A stretch of 64,000 nucleotides of DNA from Flavobacteriales bacterium (GTDB taxonomy: Bacteria > Bacteroidota > Bacteroidia > Flavobacteriales_F > PHOS-HE28), in NCBI GenBank assembly GCA_016717305.1, contig JADKFY010000008.1, positions 1-64,000 of the forward strand, read 5' to 3'. Positions 60,467-64,000 of this stretch are shown here, one piece after another (the stretch's first letter is position 1; each line of letters opens with the position of its first letter). The notes below the pieces were generated by a model. The model was not told the origin of the DNA and made no database searches. It worked only from the letters and a program-made list of their open reading frames with translations. The position numbers and the translations under genes are program-made.

Positions 60467-61537
60467 ATGAACGCTCGCTACGTACGGACCTGTGTATTGA
60501 CAGCATGCGCTTTCGCTTTTGCTACACACGCAAATGCCGATCGTGTTTACATCATGAACACCACCGGCTATAATTCTGCGGACGCACCGCTCATTGCCGC
60601 GATCCAGAGTTTGGGCCATACGGTGGATGTATCCGCGATAGGTGCCTTCACTCTTCCTGCGGACTTCGTGTCTACATGCATCGACCCGGAGAACGGGTAC
60701 GACTGGCTGTGTTTCTTTGGTGATATGGACCGGACGACCCTAGCCACGCAGGTGCAGGAATTCATCGGCGATGGCGGAAAAGTGCTGTTACAGTATGAGG
60801 TGGATTGTTGTACTACCTCCTCAATAAGCGCCGCTAACATTGTAAGTGCCGTTACCGGCTTGACGGTAACGCCGAATAGTGAACCGAATATCGCCTTTTC
60901 GGGGTTGTCGGAGCTACCGGGATGGGAAGCGGAATCGTTACTGGATTGTATTGACGTTACAGGCAACGCGTACAAGTGCATGGACGGCCTGCCGACAGCG
61001 AATGCCCTGATGGCGACCGCTAACCTTGCGGGAGCAACTCCGAACATCAGTGTATGTGGCAATTTCGGTTTCCGGTTCCTACCCGGCGATCTACCCGGGA
61101 ACAATGGAGGGCTGATCGGTTTCGGAGACATAAACCTGTATTACAACAGCGCGGGTGAACCGTCGAACAACAGTGGCACACAGCCTGTGAACATGGACGT
61201 GGTCGAGTTGATCTTCGCTACCCAGGGTAGCACCTGCGCATTTCTGCCTTCTGGTTGTTTGCAGAACAGTGTGCCCCAAAAGGAGATCGATCTGATCGGA
61301 GCGATCTACCCTGTACCGGCCGATGATGTGCTCGTGGTGGAGTTCCCGCGAGGTGCCGCAAAGGAATTCTGGATCTTCAACGCCCAGGGCCAGTGTGTGA
61401 TGCACGAGCGCAGCACTGGGGCCGATCGCATGAACATCGAAGTAAGTGACCTGGCCCCTGGTCTTTACCACATCCGTGCTGCGGGGGGCAACAGGAACCA
61501 AGAGCGAAGTTTCATGGTAGTACGAGGTGGTCAGTGA
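60467..61537 (+). CDS. Secreted protein with a T9SS sorting domain
   Basis: A 356-residue exported protein; the signal peptide ends THANA. The body begins DRVYIMNTTGYNSADAPLIAAIQSLGHTVDV, seen as a Rossmann-like or flavodoxin-like opening, and continues GYDWLCFFGDMDRTTLATQVQEFIGDGGKVLLQYE, recalling glutamine-amidotransferase-like or ThuA-like folds. No catalytic triad is identified. The C-terminus (AIYPVPADDVLVVEF ... APGLYHIRAAGG) is a type A T9SS sorting domain with PVP for the usual PNP. Confidence 0.75.
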   Translation: MNARYVRTCVLTACAFAFATHANADRVYIMNTTGYNSADAPLIAAIQSLGHTVDVSAIGAFTLPADFVSTCIDPENGYDWLCFFGDMDRTTLATQVQEFIGDGGKVLLQYEVDCCTTSSISAANIVSAVTGLTVTPNSEPNIAFSGLSELPGWEAESLLDCIDVTGNAYKCMDGLPTANALMATANLAGATPNISVCGNFGFRFLPGDLPGNNGGLIGFGDINLYYNSAGEPSNNSGTQPVNMDVVELIFATQGSTCAFLPSGCLQNSVPQKEIDLIGAIYPVPADDVLVVEFPRGAAKEFWIFNAQGQCVMHERSTGADRMNIEVSDLAPGLYHIRAAGGNRNQERSFMVVRGGQ

Positions 61538-61667
61538 AACCGGGGTGTGTATTGCTCGGCCAACGTAGCCTTTGGGCTAGTGCGCACTGAACGCGCAAAC
61601 AGTAACCTATTAAGGGCGAAGGGAGGTGAAGTAGCTCTGCACGGATCGTAGATCATAGGAAGGACCC

Positions 61668-61895
61668 TCATTTGCTCTTGAGGAACTCTTCCGCATCAAC
61701 ACCTGCTTGCTTCAGGATAGCCCGCAGCGTTCCTTCCGGGATGTCACCGCTGTGGTTGGGAATCGTGGTATACCGTTTCGTCTGTTCGCAATACCAGATC
61801 TCATGACTTCACGCCGCTTGACGGTGGAAGGTGAACCCGAAGCGCTTCAACCGAGAAACGATCTCACGGTAGCGGAAACCTCCGAGCCGACCCAT
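61668..61895 (-). pseudogene. hicA: HicA-family toxin with an internal TGA
   Basis: Reads MGRLGGFRYREIVSRLKRFG then FTFHRQAA, a TGA at 61811-61809 (codon 29), then SHEIWYC, TTIPNHSGDIPEGTLRAILK and QAGVDAEEFL. The HicA pattern (GF...RQ-x-GSH-x-I ... TIPxH ... GTLR-x-IL-QAG) is complete apart from the stop, which replaces the conserved Gly (GGA to TGA). HicA toxins cleave mRNA; the active His is in the SHE segment after the stop. As read the toxin is dead. It overlaps hicB in TGATG. Confidence 0.8.
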
Positions 61896-62123
61896 CAGAG
61901 ACCGACCACCAGTGGATAGTCGAAATTATCACCGAATTCGACGGTCTTGATATTCGCATTAGGCTCAGCGGATTCGATAAGCTTCTTTGCCACGTCGCGT
62001 GCGGTCTCCAAAGTCTCCGCTATGGTACGCCCTTTGCCACCAAGCCCTGCAACGAATCGGATGTGGCGAGATAGAAGCCTTCCTGCAGCTTCTCTATGTG
62101 CAGAATGATCTTTGCGTTCCCAT
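61895..62123 (-). pseudogene. hicB: HicB-family antitoxin with two single-base deletions
   Basis: The frames combine to give KIILHIEKLQEGFYLATSDS, LQGLVAKG, then in the next phase RTIAETLETARDVAKKLIES and FGDNFDYPLVVGL. This is HicB (IEK-x-EGGYLATS ... LVAxGRTIEETLxNARE). One base is missing near the start (the ATG at 62123 is out of phase) and one in the G-run of the KGR segment. It is therefore broken, like its toxin. Confidence 0.7.
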
Positions 62124-62366
62124 GCTCCTAAGGTAGTGGAAGAACGTGGCAGTGGCCTTTGGGCTCAGTGACCACCAACTGCAAAGCCTCAATCTTCGGC
62201 AGACAGACCGGCCGGGCCTTCCGAACAGAACGGCGGGTTTAACGAGCGATTGTACAAGGTGCGCACGGAGGCACGCAAGCAACAACTCGGTAAGGGCGAA
62301 GGGAAGATGGACGGCATTGACCACAGGTCGGCTTGAGCGGTGTTCAAGCGGGCAATCACCAGCGGC

Positions 62367-63044
62367 TTACTTCATCTCCGGTTTCCCCGCAGCCTTGAGC
62401 CTTTCGTTGAGTGCACCGCGGCGCTCTTTAGCTTTCATGGGTTGGATATAGAAGAAATCGAAGAGCGCTTCAAGGACTTCGAGGTTTCATTCCGCTTCGC
62501 CAACCTCGACTTCCAAGACTTCACCAGAATTCGTGTCCTTCAGCGAATGTGCCGCAAAGTTGCCAACGTTGCGCACTGCATCAAGGTTGTCCTGATGTGT
62601 CCGGGTAACTTTCCACTGTCTAAGGCAAGCTGAATCTCATCACTTAGTGTTCTTGCGGAGAACCCTTGCTCCCGAAGTATAGCCTGCAAGCATCTTCGGC
62701 TGGAGTGCGGCACTTGCTTTCGGGCTGAGGTGAATTACCGCACAAGCCTCGTCATAATCGCTTGCATGTTCTTTGGGAACTTCCGTCGTGTCAAAGGTTC
62801 TTGCAGGTTTGTCTGGATACACCATGATTCTCTTTGACGTGGTCCAGACAGCATTGCGCTTACAACGCTCACAACGAGAGAATGCAAGGTCCGCTATGCG
62901 ACCAGTGGGCATCACTTTGTGTCCGTGTGCGGAGGTCATCATATCATAGCCGTCTGCCCCGCTCCATTGTTGCTTGGCATAAGCGCCGCAAAGTGGGCAA
63001 TTGAAGGCATCCTTTCCGAACTCCGGGTTAACGTCCTTTTCCAT
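62367..63044 (-). pseudogene. Decayed DUF4145-domain gene
   Basis: ATG 63044 opens MEKDVNPEFGKDAFNCPLCG with a second pair in RCERCKRNAVW (a zinc ribbon), then YPDKPARTFDTTEVPKEHAS and AVIHLSPKASAAL. After frameshifts (stop at 62640) the remaining frames read LSDEIQLALDSGKLPGHIR, LDAVRNVGNFAAHSLKDT and GEVLEVEVGEAE, then a TGA (62489-62487) where a Trp is expected, then NLEVLEALFDFFYIQP to a stop at 62367. This is the DUF4145 plan; the N-terminal ~100 residues are clean and the rest is decayed. Confidence 0.7.
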
Positions 63045-63110
63045 GTGTTTAGCTGTGGGATGTGTATCGAATGACAGAAGGCTGAAGTGAACGGAATCCC
63101 GCGTGACGGA

Positions 63111-63170
63111 TTGCAGCGGAAAGCCCGCAAGCGAGGAGGAACGACGAGTGCGGACTTGCAGCGGAAAGCC
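63111..63170. repeat. Two copies of TTGCAGCGGAAAGCC 45 bp apart
   Basis: Identical 15-base units at 63111-63125 and 63156-63170, each followed by C/G-rich sequence. The surrounding 63045-63207 holds no gene. It looks like a fragment of a REP-type dispersed repeat. Confidence 0.6.
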
Positions 63171-63207
63171 GGACCCCGAGGCTTTGCGAGGGGCACGCCC
63201 AATTACT

Positions 63208-64000
63208 TCAAGTATTCAAACTAACCTCCCCAGCCTTCCTAGTGTGCCCCTTCTTCGCCTTCCGTATCCGACAGCTCACCACCTTATACTCCGGGCATAG
63301 CGCCTCGGTGTCGTGTACATCGCTGGTGATGATATTGAGCATGATCTCCGGAAGTGGAAGGTGCTGCTGAGGATGCCGGGCTTCACCTCGTCGGTGATGC
63401 GGGCTTTGATGTCCACCTTGCCGCGCGGGCTTTCCACGCAGACCATGTCGCCTTCTGCGATGTTGTTCTTGGCGGCATCATCCGGGTTGATCAGTAGCAC
63501 GTCTTCGGTAAGGATGTCGTTGTTGCGTGTGCGGCGCGTCATGGTGCCGCAGTTGTAATGTTCCAGCTCTCGGTTGGTGGTAATGATGTAGGGGTAGTCC
63601 TTCCGTGGTCGCGCACCTCCGGCTTGCTCGTCCGTCACGCGTTCGTAGAAGTGTCCAAGGCCGCGTTTGAAACTGGTGCCGTGCAGGATCTGCGTGTCGG
63701 TACCATCTTCGGCCACGGGCCATTGCTTGCCGTTCTCGCCGAGGTTCTCCCAGCGAATTCCTTTGAAGAAGGGCACGATGCGGCTGATCTCCTCAAGCAC
63801 CCAACTTGGGTGATAGTCCGGGCTCTTTGGCACCCATGCGGTTCATGATGTCCACGATGATCTGGCCATCGGGCTTGGTGCCTTCGAGGGGTTCCACCAC
63901 GGCGTTCACACGTTGTACGCGGCGCTCGCCGTTGGTGAAGGTGCCGCTCTTTTCCAGGAAGCTGGCACCGGGTAGGATCACATCGGCGTACTTGGCGGTC
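63208..64000 (-). CDS. C-terminal part of a formate-dehydrogenase-type molybdoenzyme (partial, two apparent frameshifts)
   Basis: The gene runs off the right edge. From 64000 it reads TAKYADVILPGASFLEKSGTFTNGERRVQR, here the segment VILPGASFLEKSGTFTN being diagnostic, then frames join as MNRMGAKEPDYHPSWVLEEI, YIITTNRELEHYNCGTMTRR, NNIAEGDMVCVESPRGKVDI and STFHFPEIMLNIITSDVHD to a stop at 63208. Two single-base indels, at the GGG run 63820-63822 and near 63348-63351, are needed. This is the C-terminal half of a FdhF/NarB-like bis-MGD enzyme with the molybdopterin dinucleotide-binding domain. fdhD and the moa/mob genes nearby are its expected helpers. Confidence 0.8.

Noticed and set aside
61809..61811. 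Selenocysteine or read-through at the hicA TGA
   Set aside because: No selenocysteine stem is evident after the codon, the conserved residue is Gly, and the neighbouring hicB is independently broken.
63340..63830. Programmed frameshifting in the formate-dehydrogenase-like gene
   Set aside because: No slippery heptamer with a downstream pseudoknot is seen, and two shifts in opposite directions are needed; error or decay is simpler.
1..64000. tRNA, rRNA, insertion sequence, integrase or phage genes
   Set aside because: No tRNA cloverleaf, rRNA segment, transposase, integrase or structural phage protein was recognised in any frame.

Overview
The window looks like a chromosomal segment of a Bacteroidota bacterium, most likely of the order Flavobacteriales. 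The signs are secreted proteins with type IX secretion (T9SS) C-terminal sorting domains, a gliding-motility type (CHU_C) C-terminus, a MurF-Alr fusion, a MoaC-MoaB fusion, a DAHP synthase-chorismate mutase fusion, a DUF4271-hemD pair, and several upstream boxes matching the Bacteroidota -7 promoter consensus TAnnTTTG. I saw no rRNA, tRNA, CRISPR array, insertion sequence or prophage.

Layout. 1-2030: a small GIY-YIG gene between two copies of a degenerate direct repeat, then a secreted seven-repeat propeller protein. 2.1-4.6 kb: a toxin-antitoxin pair whose toxin has an amber stop, a double-DTG aspartyl protease lipoprotein and a small lipoprotein whose 3' end recurs upstream. 4.8-10.6 kb: surface and envelope proteins (P-domain/Ig/CHU_C protein, PHB-depolymerase-like esterase, T9SS propeller, YdcF-like protein). 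10.6-13.6 kb: a 37-residue membrane microprotein, a STAS-like protein, glutaryl-CoA dehydrogenase with a decayed duplicate of its own 3' end, and a DUF4271 protein. 13.6-18.3 kb: hemD-rnpA-yidD-S41 protease-O-antigen ligase, tightly packed. 18.3-25.0 kb, minus strand: glycosyltransferase, subtilisin-like protease, murF-alr and tdk. 25.2-27.9 kb: hypothetical protein-M28 peptidase-rsmI with overlapping stops and starts. 28-41.9 kb: a doubly frameshifted gene, a quinone-reductase-like protein, a large tricorn-type S41 peptidase, a HemS/HmuS-like haem protein with a small membrane protein, a dihaem lipoprotein, DAHP synthase-chorismate mutase and a large VCBS/ASPIC surface protein.

42.1-49.1 kb is a molybdenum-cofactor island: ThiF/MoeB-like, TSUP permease, moeA, mobA, moaD, moaE and moaCB in one direction, an unrelated NdpA-like gene, then moaA convergent. 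Two tandem delta-60 propeller paralogues (49.2-54.5 kb) separate it from tag, fdhD and a GrpB-family gene. The client enzyme, a formate-dehydrogenase-type molybdoenzyme, enters at the right edge (63.2-64.0 kb) but carries two apparent frameshifts here. 58.5-59.9 kb holds an ECF sigma factor followed by three small membrane proteins, two of which share a tail motif; this is the least described unit in the window. 60-63 kb holds several decayed genes: a split lipoprotein, hicB and hicA, and a DUF4145 gene.

Two themes stand out. First, short palindromic repeats lie inside open reading frames and are translated (murF-alr, moaE, probably the grpB tail). Second, many short genes carry single-base indels or nonsense codons. 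Several indels are in homopolymers, so consensus errors must be excluded before they are treated as biology.
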